64,000 nt of DNA from Serratia oryzae. GTDB lineage: Bacteria > Pseudomonadota > Gammaproteobacteria > Enterobacterales > Enterobacteriaceae. Shown in pieces: positions 50,328 through 59,143 of the stretch. The position numbers and the translations under genes are program-made. Where the stretch lies: the NCBI RefSeq assembly GCF_001976145.1, contig NZ_MOXD01000002.1, forward strand, positions 248,001 through 312,000, read 5' to 3'. How positions within the stretch are numbered: the first letter of the stretch is position 1; each line of letters opens with the position of its first letter. The notes under the pieces are model-generated. The model ran no database searches. It saw only the letters and a program-made list of their open reading frames with translations, and had not been told where the DNA came from.

Positions 50328-50587
50328 AGTACAAATAACCTTTTAATTCAATGAAATGCCTGGATTTCGCCGGTTGCTTACCTGCAACAACGAACTCTTT
50401 GGGGATCGTATTACGTAAGATCAAGGCAAGAGTTCAACCTGGGGACTCTCTCTTACCAGTAAATGTCTATCATGCCAGAAATTTGCTCTGGGGTTTTATC
50501 GCATTTATGCGATGCCTGGGGAATGACTGCAAGCGGTGTTGATCTGGCGTCATCCTCGACGCCGCGCCGCGCGTGCGGCTGCCAAGA

Positions 50588-50875
50588 TCATCGTTCTGGT
50601 TGTTCTTCCGCCAGTTTTGCCAGCAGCATTTGTTCAATCAATTCGCTGCGGCTGATGTTGCGCTGGTCCGCCAGCCTGTTCAAAGCATCTACGGCGTCTG
50701 CGTTGATTTTCAGCTCCACGCGCCGCAATCCACGCACTTTGTCACGCCGTAGCTGATTGCGCTTATTGATTCTAAGCTGCTCATCACGGGAAAGCGGGTT
50801 GGTTTTTGGGCGCCCCGGACGGCGTTCATCTGCGAACAGATCCAGCGTCGTGCGATCCGTTTGTTCTTTTGCCAT
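50588..50875 (-). CDS. ybfE: YbfE, ribbon-helix-helix-like protein
   Basis: A 95-residue basic protein. The C-terminal half (VELKINADAVDALNRLADQRNISRSELIEQMLL) fits a ribbon-helix-helix DNA-binding domain of the CopB/YbfE type. The N-terminal half is Arg/Lys-rich. In E. coli it is a LexA-regulated gene of unknown role. I found no CTGT-N8-ACAG box in the 313 bp upstream here. Confidence 0.9.
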   Translation of the reverse strand: MAKEQTDRTTLDLFADERRPGRPKTNPLSRDEQLRINKRNQLRRDKVRGLRRVELKINADAVDALNRLADQRNISRSELIEQMLLAKLAEEQPER

Positions 50876-51188
50876 TGTTGCGGACTACTGCAAGGGAGTT
50901 TGTATCCAAAAGCGCGTTTGCGCTTCAAGACGCTTCAGTTAACACCATTCGGGCTAATAAACCCTAAGCCAAATTTACCCCCAGCCAAGCACAGATTTGC
51001 TCGTTGGACAGGGTGGCAAAATTATATCCCACAGGATTTCAGGCCATATGCAGCCCACGAGGTTGCAGCCTGAAAGGCGTCGGAAATAGCGCGCCATATT
51101 ACCCCAGCAGATGGAGCAACGACAATGCCTAACTTAGGCAGAAACGTGCTAACTCATTCTCTTTAGCACGTTTTTTCACCATTCTGAC
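50876..51188. other. Intergenic region between ybfE and ybfF with terminator
   Basis: This 313-bp stretch holds the ybfE promoter region and a strong foldback at 51142-51176. AAACGTGCTAA pairs exactly with TTAGCACGTTT, placed to end ybfF on the minus strand, with T-runs on both strands. A smaller GCCTAA / TTAGGC hairpin lies at about 51127-51139. No gene is visible. Confidence 0.65.
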
Positions 51189-51950
51189 TCAGGCATCATC
51201 CAGGAAGCGATGGATAGCCCGCAACACAGCGTCCGGTTTTTCCGCATGCACCCAATGGCCGGTGCCCGCAACGACGTAAGCCCGGGCCTGAGGGAATTGA
51301 CGGGCAATGCTTTCGCGGTATTGATCCTGCACATAAGGCGAAAGCCCACCGCGGATAAAAAGCGTTGGATGTGGCCAGGCAGGGACCTCTTGCCAGCCGA
51401 TAATGTTTTCGTATTGTGCGATCAAGGCTGGCAGGTTGAAGCGCCAGGTTCCAGAATTGAAAGACTTCAACAGGAACTGGATTACGCCTTCTTCGTCCAG
51501 ATATTCGCGCATGAGCTGCGCTGCCGCTTGCCGCCGGGTAATACCGGCAGCGGTGACCGCCTGCAAAGCGGCAAAAATCTTGTCGTGGCGGCGAACGTCA
51601 TACGCCACCGGGGCGATATCGATGACGATCAGCTGTGCAATGCGCCCCGGCGCTATCGCGGTCAGCGCCATAGCGGCCTTGCCCCCCATGGAGTGGCCGA
51701 TAACGATGGCCTTATCCACCTGCAGGTCGTCCAGCAGCTTCAGCAGATCTTGCGCCATTGCCGGGTAGGTCATCTCTTCAGCGCGCGGCGAAAGGCCATG
51801 ATTGCGCAGATCGACTTTGATGACCCGATGCTGTTGATTCAGGTCGCGAGCCAGTACGCCAAGGTTATCCAGATTGCCGAACATGCCGTGGATCAACACC
51901 ACCGGGAGCGTGGGAGCGTCAGAAGCTAATAGTTGATAATGTAGTTTCAT
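51189..51950 (-). CDS. ybfF: Alpha/beta-hydrolase esterase YbfF
   Basis: A 253-residue esterase. The nucleophile elbow is GHSMGG, the oxyanion region HGMFGNLDN, and the His is in GHWVHAEKP near the C-terminus. Short acyl esters and acyl-CoA are substrates of the E. coli protein. The start at 51950 (MKLHYQLL) matches E. coli; an upstream ATG at 51974 is in frame but has no better ribosome-binding site. It marks the left edge of an accessory insertion. Confidence 0.92.
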   Translation of the reverse strand: MKLHYQLLASDAPTLPVVLIHGMFGNLDNLGVLARDLNQQHRVIKVDLRNHGLSPRAEEMTYPAMAQDLLKLLDDLQVDKAIVIGHSMGGKAAMALTAIAPGRIAQLIVIDIAPVAYDVRRHDKIFAALQAVTAAGITRRQAAAQLMREYLDEEGVIQFLLKSFNSGTWRFNLPALIAQYENIIGWQEVPAWPHPTLFIRGGLSPYVQDQYRESIARQFPQARAYVVAGTGHWVHAEKPDAVLRAIHRFLDDA

Positions 51951-52060
51951 GGTGAGTTCGTGACTTAAAGACATCTCGCTAGAATATCATGATTAAGCAG
52001 AGCTCGGCCTGTCTGATGAATGTCATGGTGATCTTGCAAGCCGCGCGTTATTGAGGCTAA

Positions 52061-53851
52061 TCATTGATTTTGTTCAGGGGAAAGCCACTGTGAAAGCAAT
52101 GCATGCAGCTGCGAGGGTTCCAAGGGCTTGGATAACACCAGGTAGCCTTCTTTTTCCGCTTGTTGCAATATCTCCGAATTAAACTCGCCGCTGACCATGG
52201 CGCCACAGGCCTGTGGGAAGCGGTGGAGTAACTCCTGCAAAATATCGAACCCACTCTCACCCGAGCGCAGGCGCTGATCGCACAAAATCGCCTGTGGAGA
52301 GAAGCCACTTTCAAGCAGGGTAAAAGCTTCGTTGGCAGAAGCAACGCAGCGTACCGTTACCCCCCAAGCCTGCATCAAGCTGGCCCAGGCGGCGGTGACC
52401 AGCGGATCATCGTCGACGACCAGACAGGTTCCGGTAAGCGATCGCTGTGGTACGGATAACGATTTCTGCGGTACGGCTAATGGAGCCCGGGCCGTCACGG
52501 TGTCGCTGGCCGGCAGGCGCATCCAAAAACGTGAGCCTTTTCCCTCTATCGAGCTCATTCCGCACTGTACTTTCATCAGTTTCGCGCATCTTGCTACCAC
52601 CGCCAGGCCAAGTCCATGCCCGGCACTGTCTATACGCCAGGCAAGCTCGGGGCGATAGAACGGGGAGAAAATCTGGCTTTTTTCAGCGTCCGCAACGCCG
52701 ATCCCTGTGTCCCAGACCTCGATCAACCACTCTTTACCACGTGGGCGAACAGAGAGCAGCACTCCACCTTTGGGAGTGTACCTGAGTGCATTATGCGCCA
52801 GGTTAATTAACGATTGTTTAAGTAACGAGAGGTCGCCTAGCGCCACGCAGCGCCGTTGTGGGAATCGGGCACGCAGCGTCAACCCCCTGTTATTCGCCTC
52901 TTCACGAAACAGAGTGACGATAGAGTTGATTAATGGCACTAATTCCACTTCTGTTGCCGGAACATTGACAGCATTATTTTCTATGATTGTCAGGTCTAAC
53001 AGTGAGTTGAACATTAAGTGTAATGAACGCACACTTTCTTGCAGATCATGGAGTTGCGGATTCAGCAGGGGATCGCGATTCTTGTGTACGATCGCTGCAA
53101 TCAAAAATCCCATCGCGTGAATCGGTTGGCGAAGATCGTGGCTGGCCGTGGTGAGGAACAGGTTTTTATCATGTAATGCTTGTTCCGCTTCTTCCTTTGC
53201 CACGCGGAATTTCTCAGCCAATAAGATGCTGTCCTCTTCCAGCCTCACCTGCTGAAGGAAGAAGGCATGTGAGGTCAAGGCATGACGATAAATAGCAAAG
53301 GCATACAGCAGATTAAGCAAGAAAGTGATTGGCCAGATCTCACCGTATCGCCAAGGGAGCAGAATAACTAACATTCCCCAACAACTGATAAAGAAACGCT
53401 GGAATGCGCCCAGTAATGGCGTTAGGTGTGTCGCGTTGGCGGCGATGATAGCGGCAATGCTGATATTGAGCAGCAGAGTGAAATCAAAAGATTGGCTCAT
53501 GGCTGTCACGATCATCAGCGAAGACAGGCCGATACCGTGCAGCAAAGCTACCCGATTCACCCAAGGTAACCACTGAGCCAGCATAGCGGTGTCAGCCGTT
53601 GTACTCAGTTTCTGGCGATAGCGGTAATGCCAAATCCTGACGAGTACGGCGGCAATAAGGTAGAGCACAATCCAACAGATGATAGGGGTTAAAGGGAGTT
53701 GTAGTTTATAGAGCCAAATAGCAAACACTATTCCGACAAAAGGCACAGCATTGATGCTAAAAACCAATCTTGCTAGGACATTGTTTAATAAACGGAGCTG
53801 CGAGTGCGGCTTGATGCCCTGAGGAGCTTTATCACTGAGGATATTTATCAT
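52061..53851 (-). CDS. Hybrid sensor histidine kinase with C-terminal receiver
   Basis: A 596-residue inner-membrane kinase. Six hydrophobic segments lie at about 28-195 with very short loops, so the sensed signal is probably in the membrane or cytoplasm. The HisKA motif SHDLRQP has the phospho-His at about 238, and the HATPase has N (NLAHNALRY), G1 (DTGIG) and G2 (GHGLGL). A receiver at about 455-575 has VVDDD, phospho-acceptor Asp in LCDQRLR and Lys in LSKPL. There is no Hpt domain. It starts within the stop of the response-regulator gene (ATGA), so the two are coupled. The gene is absent from this place in E. coli. The signal and family name are unknown to me. Confidence 0.88.
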   Translation of the reverse strand: MINILSDKAPQGIKPHSQLRLLNNVLARLVFSINAVPFVGIVFAIWLYKLQLPLTPIICWIVLYLIAAVLVRIWHYRYRQKLSTTADTAMLAQWLPWVNRVALLHGIGLSSLMIVTAMSQSFDFTLLLNISIAAIIAANATHLTPLLGAFQRFFISCWGMLVILLPWRYGEIWPITFLLNLLYAFAIYRHALTSHAFFLQQVRLEEDSILLAEKFRVAKEEAEQALHDKNLFLTTASHDLRQPIHAMGFLIAAIVHKNRDPLLNPQLHDLQESVRSLHLMFNSLLDLTIIENNAVNVPATEVELVPLINSIVTLFREEANNRGLTLRARFPQRRCVALGDLSLLKQSLINLAHNALRYTPKGGVLLSVRPRGKEWLIEVWDTGIGVADAEKSQIFSPFYRPELAWRIDSAGHGLGLAVVARCAKLMKVQCGMSSIEGKGSRFWMRLPASDTVTARAPLAVPQKSLSVPQRSLTGTCLVVDDDPLVTAAWASLMQAWGVTVRCVASANEAFTLLESGFSPQAILCDQRLRSGESGFDILQELLHRFPQACGAMVSGEFNSEILQQAEKEGYLVLSKPLEPSQLHALLSQWLSPEQNQ

Positions 53852-54480
53852 ACTGTGAAGCGTCGTCCCTGAAGTAACGTGATAGCCTCGACCCTGTTGC
53901 TGACGCCAAGCTTGCTGAGAATACCGGTAATGTGTTCTTTGATCGTCTGTTCAGACACGGCCAAGGTCATGGCGATCCTTTTGTTTGAAAATCCCCGGAG
54001 CATCATTGTCAGTACTTCTGCCTGCCGTTGGGTCAGCCCAAACTCCTGATAATTAAAGGTTGATGAGGATAATGACGATGGTTCTGAGGTATCAGGGAAC
54101 CAGAGTTGCCCGTTTTGCAACGCAGTAACGGCTTGGTTGAAGATCTGTGGTGAGTCGTGCTTATGAAAAAAGCCGTGTGCTCCCATTTCACGGGCTTTGT
54201 GTTGAACATTGTTATTTTCATCCCCGCTGATCACCAGTAGACGAATATTAGGATTTTCCTGCGGAAGTTTTCTGATTAATTGAAGAGCTGTCCCATCCGC
54301 TAACCAGAAATCCAAGACCAGCAATTGTGGGGGACCCTTCTGTTCGATCAAATCATCACACTCCTGGCGGCTGGTGGCGACGTAAACATGTTGGTAACCA
54401 CAATGTGTGCCTAAAAATGCCGCTATGCCCCCAGCCACCAACGGATGGTCGTCAACGACTAAAGCGTAAGGTTTACTCAC
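53848..54480 (-). CDS. NarL/FixJ-family response regulator
   Basis: A 210-residue two-domain regulator. The receiver (1 to about 125) has the acidic pair in VVDDHP, phospho-acceptor Asp in VLDFWLADG, and a conserved Ser/Lys region (VISGDE; FFHKHDS, where Lys sits in the expected beta5 position). A LuxR-type helix-turn-helix lies at about 145-205 (LTQRQAEVLTMMLRGFSNKRIAMTL). It overlaps the downstream hybrid kinase by four bases. Its targets are likely nearby; the divergent lipoprotein and autotransporter genes are the obvious candidates, by position only. Confidence 0.9.
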   Translation of the reverse strand: MSKPYALVVDDHPLVAGGIAAFLGTHCGYQHVYVATSRQECDDLIEQKGPPQLLVLDFWLADGTALQLIRKLPQENPNIRLLVISGDENNNVQHKAREMGAHGFFHKHDSPQIFNQAVTALQNGQLWFPDTSEPSSLSSSTFNYQEFGLTQRQAEVLTMMLRGFSNKRIAMTLAVSEQTIKEHITGILSKLGVSNRVEAITLLQGRRFTV

Positions 54481-55113
54481 GTCACTCTCCTTTTGTCACC
54501 AATGTAACGTTCGCGTTGACTTAGGCATGTCATGGTTCACTTTTATCTGAGGCATGCCGACTCGTTACGATACACGAGTGGCAGCATTTTGTGTGTTTAA
54601 TAAGCAGAACAAATAACAGGCCCGTCCAACAGGCTCAGCGCAGATAAAACCTACGCCAGTACCCTAGTAAATTCAAATTGCAGGTAAGAGTGCGACGCAG
54701 TGAGTCTTCAGTAACTGATTCCAGCCAGTACTGAATAAATCAAGGAAGGCTCACATGTAACTTGAAGTAAGTGGGTATAGGATGGCACAGATATTCAGGC
54801 TAAAGTTGCAGCTAGATTAAAGGTACTCTTGCTTCAAACAAACCCTACTTCAGTAGGGTTGTACTTTTGGGATTATGTTCGTACCATTTCAACGCGTTAA
54901 TAATAGCCTGCTCTAATAAGCGAGTATTTGCTCATATTATTGAAATAAAATGGCTGTATATGGCGATTCTATTCTGTTGATGTTATCCGTTCAGTGCATT
55001 TGGGTTTTTATACATAAATATAGATTTGCTAGCTTACAGTCATTAATGCAAAGAAAACAGCTGATGACTTCGGTTATTAGCATTAATAAATAGTTTATCA
55101 AATGGATTAAGAT
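54481..55113. other. AT-rich intergenic region with degenerate repeat
   Basis: This 633-bp region separates the two-component genes from the divergent lipoprotein. At about 54655-54780 lies a sequence with ERIC-like ends (TACCCTAGTAAATTCAAATTGCAG on the left as a partial match, AACTTGAAGTAAGTGGGTAT on the right) but a poorly matching core. A 9-bp foldback (AACCCTACT / AGTAGGGTT) occupies 54841-54860. The remainder is AT-rich and should hold both divergent promoters. I see no gene in it. Confidence 0.5.
54655..54780. repeat. Degenerate ERIC-like element (copy C)
   Basis: The length of about 126 bp and both ends agree with ERIC. The right end AACTTGAAGTAAGTGGGTAT pairs imperfectly with the left TACCCTAGTAAATTCAAATTGC. 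The central CCCAGGAG...CTGGGG core is not recognisable. Confidence 0.4.
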
Positions 55114-55530
55114 ATGCGCATGTATTTATGGAGTGTGATGGTGGTCTTGCTGCTTGTTGGCTGCAGTTCCATGGGGGAAGATAAATTTAGTGCTTCGTAT
55201 GTAAAGGCACATGTTATAGCCAAGCAGACAACCAAGGCGCAAGTACAGGCAATTTACGGTGTACCCGATGATCAGACCGTTCGTTCTGATGGTACTGTGT
55301 CATGGGAATACGAAGTGAGGGGCAATCTGAGCACTGCCTCTTCGATTGTCGGTTATATCCCTGGGGCAAATGCAGTCTCCAGCGCTCTGGGCATGGCTAA
55401 CACGGCATCGAATGCTTCAGATAGCGCCACCAAGGCATCCGCAAAAATGTCAGGAAGTACGGAATACCATGCAAATCGTCTTTATATTGATTTCGATAGC
55501 GCTGGTGTGGTTAAACATTGGTTTATGTAG
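55114..55530 (+). CDS. Small lipoprotein with a BamE/SmpA-like domain
   Basis: A 138-residue protein with a lipoprotein signal peptide; the lipobox is LLVGC with Cys17. Residues about 32-70 resemble the BamE/OmlA fold (a T-x-x-QV-x-x-x-YGxP helix-turn, then SWEYEV). A Ser/Ala-rich middle (ALGMANTASNASDSATKASA) follows, and then a final strand pair (NRLYIDFDSAGVVKHWF) that again resembles BamE. Ser18 after Cys rather than Asp suggests outer-membrane sorting. It lies 310 bp before the autotransporter, in the same direction. A role in outer-membrane protein assembly is inferred. Confidence 0.75.
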   Translation: MRMYLWSVMVVLLLVGCSSMGEDKFSASYVKAHVIAKQTTKAQVQAIYGVPDDQTVRSDGTVSWEYEVRGNLSTASSIVGYIPGANAVSSALGMANTASNASDSATKASAKMSGSTEYHANRLYIDFDSAGVVKHWFM

Positions 55531-55840
55531 CTCAGAAAATTACGCTCTCATTATAACACCAGGTATTAAAAATAGCGGATTTCGTGAATGATTATATTGA
55601 GGAAAGATTGCTTGTTGTTAATGCCCTCGATAAGTAATATGAGCGAGTATGAAAACGAACTCCGCTTCCTATAAAAAGCACTTAGGCAATAGTGGCGCGC
55701 AGACGCATAAATTGCTTAAAAGTTAAGGGCATTGAGTGAAGGCTTCCTTATTGGGAGCTTTTGTATTTCTGTGGTTGTAAAAATAATTAATCTAATAACA
55801 TCTGAACATTTTATTAAACTCATTGGAGGAGTTGTTCTGT
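55531..55840 (+). other. Intergenic region between lipoprotein and autotransporter
   Basis: This 310-bp AT-rich stretch contains a hairpin at 55739-55762 (AAGGCTTCC pairing with GGGAGCTTT, with two G-U pairs) followed by TGTATTT, a possible terminator of the lipoprotein gene. The autotransporter ribosome-binding site GGAGGAG lies at 55825-55831. No gene is supported. Confidence 0.5.
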
Positions 55841-58800
55841 ATGAATAAAGTTTATCGTCTGGTACGCCACCGCCGCACGGGTTCTCTGGTGCCCGTTTCT
55901 GAACTCTCCCGCAGTGGCGGAAAATCCCCTCAAAACCGCAAAGTCGCTATTGCCCCCGGCCTGCTTCTGGCCATGGCCGGTATGGTCGGTTCCGTAGGCT
56001 GCGCCAGTGCAGCAGAAATCGTGATTGACGGCGGTATAGAAGAAACCGTACCGGGCACTAAGCCAGACGGTTGGAAAACAGGTAATCGAGTTGATCTGGT
56101 TATTGGTGACTCTAGCTCAGGCAAGCTCACCATCAGTGAAGGGGCCAAAGCGACTACGGTCGGTGCTGGCTATCTGGCAAGGCAAGCCGGTTCTGTAGGG
56201 GAGGCTTCCATTTCAGGAGCGAACTCCCGTTGGACTCTCTACAACTACGATCCTCTTTATGGTCAGAATCTTAAAGTTGGTGTCGCCGGAGAGGGCAAGG
56301 TTTCGGTGTTTGATGCCGCGACGCTGGACGTTTCATTTATTGAATTGGGGGTAAATGAAGGCGCCAAAGGCACTCTGAATATCATGGGGGCTAATTCCCA
56401 GCTCCTGGGCCATCAGGTAATGGTTGGTAACCAAGGAGTCGGTGAATTCAACATTTCTGACGGCGGTAAGTTTGTACTGGATACCTTCGACAAGGTGATT
56501 GTAGGCAATGGCGCCACTGGTCAGGGGACGGTTAATGTTGACGGCGCGGGGAGCCAGCTTTATTACAACAAGTACGGTTCCTCGAGCATGTATGTAGGCT
56601 ACGGTGGCAAGGGGGTGATGAATGTGTCCAACGGTGCCAAGGCTGGCGCAGCCGAGATACATTTGGGAACCCAGGCCGGTGCCTATGGCGAACTGAATAT
56701 TTCCGGCGTGGGATCGGTGGTGTCTTCCCCTAGTGGAGTGGTTATTCGGGCGGGTGAACAAGGAGAGGGCAAGGTCAGTATTACCGACGGTGCCGTGTTT
56801 GACGGCGGTTCTTACAGAAATTATCTGGGGGACAGTGCGGGCGGAAAAGGGACGCTGCTGGTTTCTGGTACCGGTTCTACCTGGAAGTCCTCAGTGTTGA
56901 CGGTGGGTAATGGAGGGGAAGGGCAACTACAGGTCATCAATGGCGGAAGCCTTGAGGCCGCAGGGCTTGATATCGCTTCGAGGGTTAACAGCCAAGGCAG
57001 CGCCGTGGTAAGCGGTGCAACCTCTTCAATTAAGGTTGGTGTACTGAATGTCGGCGTATATGGTATCGGCAGCCTGACCATCGCTGATGGTGCTCAGGTG
57101 ACCAGCACGGGTTCAGATAAATACAGTGGCGTTTCCATTGGCACTTCGCCTGCCAGCGGTAGCATTCTGGTCAAGGATCAAGGGTCGTTACTATCGGCCG
57201 GATATATCAATATTGGTGGGGCTAACGGTGACGGCACCTTGACCATCGCCGACGGTGGTTTGGTGAAGGTAAACAGTGCTGGGGAAGTTCGAATCGGTGA
57301 CGGTTCGATTAAGCAGGCTGTGCTCAACATCGGTACGGGCGGCAAAGCGGGCACTCTGGAAGCCCCCAGCGTTTTTCTTCACAGCCGCGGTATTTTAAAT
57401 TTCAACTACTCGGATAATCAGGATTTCGCCCCCAAGCTAAGCGGCATGGGCACCATCAATCATCTAGGAACCGGGGTTACACGCCTGATGTCCAAAGATA
57501 ATATGATCGGTGGTCAAGTGAACGTTGTGGCGGGAACTCTGCAGGCGGGGGTAGCAAATGGTTTTGGTGCCAACCTTTTTAGCCCCGCCGTTTTCAGCGT
57601 TGGGCAGGCAGGAACGCTGGATCTGGCGGGTTTCAGCGCCTATTTCAGTGGGCTGAATAATGCGGGGGTGGTCAATCTGGGCAGGGCTGACAAAGCTGGG
57701 ATGACACTGACTCTGTCTAATGCCACTTTCTTTAGCGGCGGCGACGGCAGCTATAAAGGCGAAGGAGGCACGCTGAGGCTGAATACGGTACTTGGGGGCG
57801 ATGACTCGGTTACCGATCGTCTGGTGATCACCGGCAGCAGCAGTGGTCAATCTTGGTTACAGGTCAATAACGTCGGGGGGCAAGGCGCTAAAACGGTTGA
57901 GGGGATTGAGGTTATCAGCGTCGCTAAAGAGTCCAACGGCGTATTTAACCTGCAAAAACCGGTTGTAGCGGGCGCTTACGAATATCTGCTGCATAAAGGG
58001 GGGACGCAGGATCCTGCCAACGGTAACTGGTACTTGCGTTCAGAGGCCGTGAGTACGCCACAACCGCCTAAGCCTATAGTTCCTAAACCTGAAGTACCCA
58101 CACCAGAAGCACCCGTTCCCTTGGTGCCACCTCAGCCTGAAACTCCTGCGCCTGGGGCTACAGATCCATTGGCTCCACAGTCAGGAAACTCGCCCTCTTT
58201 ACTACGCGTTGATGCAGCTGCCTATCTGAATAACCAGAATGCAGCGGTGCATATGTTCGATCATACTCGTTCCGATCGTATGGGTGAGCCTGGGTTGGGC
58301 GCTGTAGGGAAAGAGGGCAACGGGGCGGTTTGGATCCGTGGGCATCGTAATAATCTGGATGTAGGCAGGGTTGGCGAGCAACTGTCGGTTGAGACGGATC
58401 TGGATGTGATGCAGATTGGTGGTGAATTGCAGCATGCTCTTGGCACAAGCCGGTTGCACACCGGGATCATGTTAGGTTATGGCAGCGCCGATACCCAAGC
58501 GATTTCCGAACTGAGCGGGCGTAATGCTAAAGGCAAAGTTACGGGAACCAGCTTTGGTGCTTACGGTACCTGGTACCAGAATGCCTCATCGCCAGTTGGG
58601 CTCTATCTGGATAGCTGGTTGCAGTATGGTCGCTACGACAACGACGTCCAAGGCAGTGGACTGGCTCGCGAAGAGTATAAGTCCAACACCTGGAGCGGAT
58701 CGTTGGAACTGGGCTATGCATTGCCATTGTATGAGGGCATGAGCCGCGGTCTGTATCTGGAACCACAGGGGCAGGTGATTTTTACCCGCTACAATGGTGA

Positions 58801-59143
58801 TGGTCATACAGAGGAAAACGGTACCCGGATTGCGGAACAGCGTAAAAATCAGACCACTACCCGTCTTGGCGTGCGGTTGTTCAGCAATGCACTGGCTCCC
58901 AAGGCTAATCAGATTCAACCGTTCTTACAGTTGAATTGGTGGTCAGGGGGTAACGACGCGACCGTTGAGATGAATGATACGCAAGTTAACCATAAACTGG
59001 CTAACAATGTGTATGAAGCTAAAGCTGGCGTTCAGTTTGTGCTGGGCAAAGGTTGGAGCGCTGCGGGTAATATTGGGGTCCAGCGGGGCAGTAATGACTT
59101 CCGTGACGTTAATGGTCAACTGGGCCTGAGGTACAGCTTCTGA
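55841..59143 (+). CDS. Type Va autotransporter adhesin-like protein
   Basis: The product has 1100 residues. An extended signal peptide (ESPR: MNKVYRLVRHRRTGSLVPVSE) is followed by a hydrophobic core and an ASAA cleavage site near 57-58. The passenger at about 86-513 consists of some sixteen units of 20-30 residues starting VG/IG/LG, followed by a variable beta-helical part to about 735. A Pro-rich hinge (about 739-775) leads to an autotransporter barrel (about 786-1100) ending in Tyr-Ser-Phe. No protease or lipase motif is seen, so adhesion or aggregation is likely but unproven. The start is ATG 55841 after GGAGGAG. The organism gains it in an insertion between ybfF and seqA. Confidence 0.9.
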   Translation: MNKVYRLVRHRRTGSLVPVSELSRSGGKSPQNRKVAIAPGLLLAMAGMVGSVGCASAAEIVIDGGIEETVPGTKPDGWKTGNRVDLVIGDSSSGKLTISEGAKATTVGAGYLARQAGSVGEASISGANSRWTLYNYDPLYGQNLKVGVAGEGKVSVFDAATLDVSFIELGVNEGAKGTLNIMGANSQLLGHQVMVGNQGVGEFNISDGGKFVLDTFDKVIVGNGATGQGTVNVDGAGSQLYYNKYGSSSMYVGYGGKGVMNVSNGAKAGAAEIHLGTQAGAYGELNISGVGSVVSSPSGVVIRAGEQGEGKVSITDGAVFDGGSYRNYLGDSAGGKGTLLVSGTGSTWKSSVLTVGNGGEGQLQVINGGSLEAAGLDIASRVNSQGSAVVSGATSSIKVGVLNVGVYGIGSLTIADGAQVTSTGSDKYSGVSIGTSPASGSILVKDQGSLLSAGYINIGGANGDGTLTIADGGLVKVNSAGEVRIGDGSIKQAVLNIGTGGKAGTLEAPSVFLHSRGILNFNYSDNQDFAPKLSGMGTINHLGTGVTRLMSKDNMIGGQVNVVAGTLQAGVANGFGANLFSPAVFSVGQAGTLDLAGFSAYFSGLNNAGVVNLGRADKAGMTLTLSNATFFSGGDGSYKGEGGTLRLNTVLGGDDSVTDRLVITGSSSGQSWLQVNNVGGQGAKTVEGIEVISVAKESNGVFNLQKPVVAGAYEYLLHKGGTQDPANGNWYLRSEAVSTPQPPKPIVPKPEVPTPEAPVPLVPPQPETPAPGATDPLAPQSGNSPSLLRVDAAAYLNNQNAAVHMFDHTRSDRMGEPGLGAVGKEGNGAVWIRGHRNNLDVGRVGEQLSVETDLDVMQIGGELQHALGTSRLHTGIMLGYGSADTQAISELSGRNAKGKVTGTSFGAYGTWYQNASSPVGLYLDSWLQYGRYDNDVQGSGLAREEYKSNTWSGSLELGYALPLYEGMSRGLYLEPQGQVIFTRYNGDGHTEENGTRIAEQRKNQTTTRLGVRLFSNALAPKANQIQPFLQLNWWSGGNDATVEMNDTQVNHKLANNVYEAKAGVQFVLGKGWSAAGNIGVQRGSNDFRDVNGQLGLRYSF

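Noticed and set aside
50876-50945. LexA box upstream of ybfE
   Set aside because: Expected from E. coli, but no CTGT-N8-ACAG match was found here.
55346-55591. 81-codon frame overlapping the lipoprotein gene
   Set aside because: Mostly a second frame of the lipoprotein gene, with no ribosome-binding site or recognisable domain.
55970-56020. Lipobox-like GSVGC in the autotransporter signal region
   Set aside because: The -3 residue is Ser rather than Leu and an ASAA cleavage site follows directly; the extended signal peptide fits a normal autotransporter.
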